NCBI GenBank assembly: GCA_900767025.1
Contig: CAAFXS010000021.1
Location: 1 to 14,895, forward strand
Direction of reading: 5' to 3'
Length of the DNA stretch: 14,895 nucleotides
From: Clostridia bacterium
Lineage (GTDB): Bacteria > Bacillota > Clostridia > Oscillospirales > Acutalibacteraceae
Shown: one piece after another, positions 14,398-14,895 of the stretch
Position numbering within the stretch: position 1 is the first letter of the stretch
Layout: each line of letters opens with the position of its first letter
Translations under genes and position numbers: made by a program
The notes under the pieces: generated by a model
Databases searched by the model: none
The model's input: only the letters and a program-made list of their open reading frames with translations
What the model was told of the DNA's origin: nothing

Positions 14398-14481
14398 TTC
14401 TGCCTCCTTTGATGTGAGTTTATATCAAACTTAAAATTTTGTTAATTATGCGATTTATAATTTTGCACATTTGATATTAAG
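14398..14481 (-). promoter_or_regulatory. Upstream region of the excisionase gene with TTTGATRT boxes
   Basis: A minus-strand extended -10 (TGATATAAA, about 14419-14427) lacks a good -35 box. Three related boxes are present: TTTGATGT (14408-14415), ATATCAAA (14422-14429) and TTTGATAT (14470-14477). The first two form a dyad with a 6-base gap, partly covering the ribosome binding site. No terminator hairpin follows mazF, so mazF, the excisionase gene and int2 may share transcription. Confidence 0.45.
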
Positions 14482-14838
14482 TTACTTTTTGTTTATTCCT
14501 ACGCTTACTGCAAGTGCCTTATCTATGCCATCAATGTGATTTTTACTTAAATGACCGATATATGAGTCAAGTCGTTTTTTATCAATAGTCCGTATTTGCT
14601 CAAGCAGAACAACTGACGGTGCTTCAAGACCGCTTTCGGTATTAACAAAATAATGCGTGGGCAGTTTTGCTTTTACTCCTACTTTACTTGTAATTGATGC
14701 AACAATAACAGTAGGACTGTATTTGTTACCTACATTGTTTTGAATAATAAGTACAGGTCTGTATCCTTTTTGTTCGGAGCCTATTCCTCTGCCTAAATCA
14801 GCATAGAAAATATCTCCTCTTAGAATTTTGCCTTTCAT
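14482..14838 (-). CDS. mazF: MazF/PemK-type endoribonuclease toxin
   Basis: 118-residue protein with the MazF fold signature: RGDIFYADLGRGIGSEQKG, then YRPVLIIQNN, then SPTVIVASITSK. Arg27 and Thr50 match the catalytic Arg25 and Thr48 of the B. subtilis enzyme in spacing. Known: MazF toxins cut single-stranded mRNA at short specific sequences and are held inactive by a MazE antitoxin normally encoded just upstream. Here AAGGAGG lies 7 bases before the ATG and only 57 bases are visible upstream, so the antitoxin is not seen. It probably helps retain the int2 element (inference). The cleavage sequence cannot be deduced. Confidence 0.92.
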   Translation of the reverse strand: MKGKILRGDIFYADLGRGIGSEQKGYRPVLIIQNNVGNKYSPTVIVASITSKVGVKAKLPTHYFVNTESGLEAPSVVLLEQIRTIDKKRLDSYIGHLSKNHIDGIDKALAVSVGINKK

Positions 14839-14853
14839 AAATAAACCTCCTTA

Positions 14854-14868
14854 ATAGACTTTGTCTAT
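14854..14868. promoter_or_regulatory. Perfect dyad just upstream of the mazF ribosome binding site
   Basis: ATAGAC-TTT-GTCTAT has exact 6-base arms and a 3-base centre, ending a few bases before the AAGGAGG of mazF. It may be an operator or a short hairpin affecting toxin expression. Confidence 0.4.
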
Positions 14869-14895
14869 GTAAGAAACAGCCGACAGAATTAATCC

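Overview
The window looks like a chromosomal segment of a low-GC, Gram-positive member of the Clostridia, possibly a gut Oscillospiraceae/Ruminococcaceae-type bacterium (lineage is inference). Clues are the Firmicutes-type L27 precursor with its processing protease Prp, consensus sigma-A promoters, strong AGGAGG-type ribosome binding sites, intrinsic terminators after most units, and an FN3/Ig-like GH25 lysozyme.

Positions 1-7995, minus strand: reading in the direction of transcription, rplU-prp-rpmA comes first (promoter at 7968-7995, candidate L21 leader RNA, terminator at 6931-6959). A GPH-family sugar symporter follows, with its own promoter, stacked palindromes and terminator. Next is the lower-glycolysis cluster pgk-tpiA-gpmI (promoter at 5018-5046), which runs into a secreted GH25 lysozyme-like gene truncated by the left edge. 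An internal terminator sits between tpiA and gpmI.

Positions 7996-10904, plus strand: divergent from rplU, rpsO (with a structured, probably autoregulatory leader and its own terminator) is followed by pnp. A long, nearly perfect stem-loop carrying an anti-Shine-Dalgarno-like arm lies between them. A strong terminator ends pnp.

Positions 10905-14895, minus strand: mobile DNA. An XRE repressor and a tyrosine integrase (int1) form one operon behind a promoter with two identical TATTG-N8-CAATA dyads. Next comes a terminator abutting a 15-bp sequence identical to the 3' end expected of a tRNA-Pro gene (12829-12843), the likely attachment site. Beyond it lies a visibly more AT-rich module: a second tyrosine integrase (int2), an excisionase-like helix-turn-helix protein and a MazF-type toxin, running off the right edge. 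The simplest reading is that an integrative element entered the 3' end of a tRNA-Pro gene, leaving the tRNA 3' fragment and its terminator at 12791-12843 and the intact tRNA beyond the right edge. The int1/XRE pair, whose composition is closer to the host, would be an older resident at the same locus.

No complete rRNA or tRNA gene, CRISPR array or IS element was seen. The less usual signals are the pnp leader hairpin, the paired XRE operators and the inferred tRNA-Pro attachment remnant.
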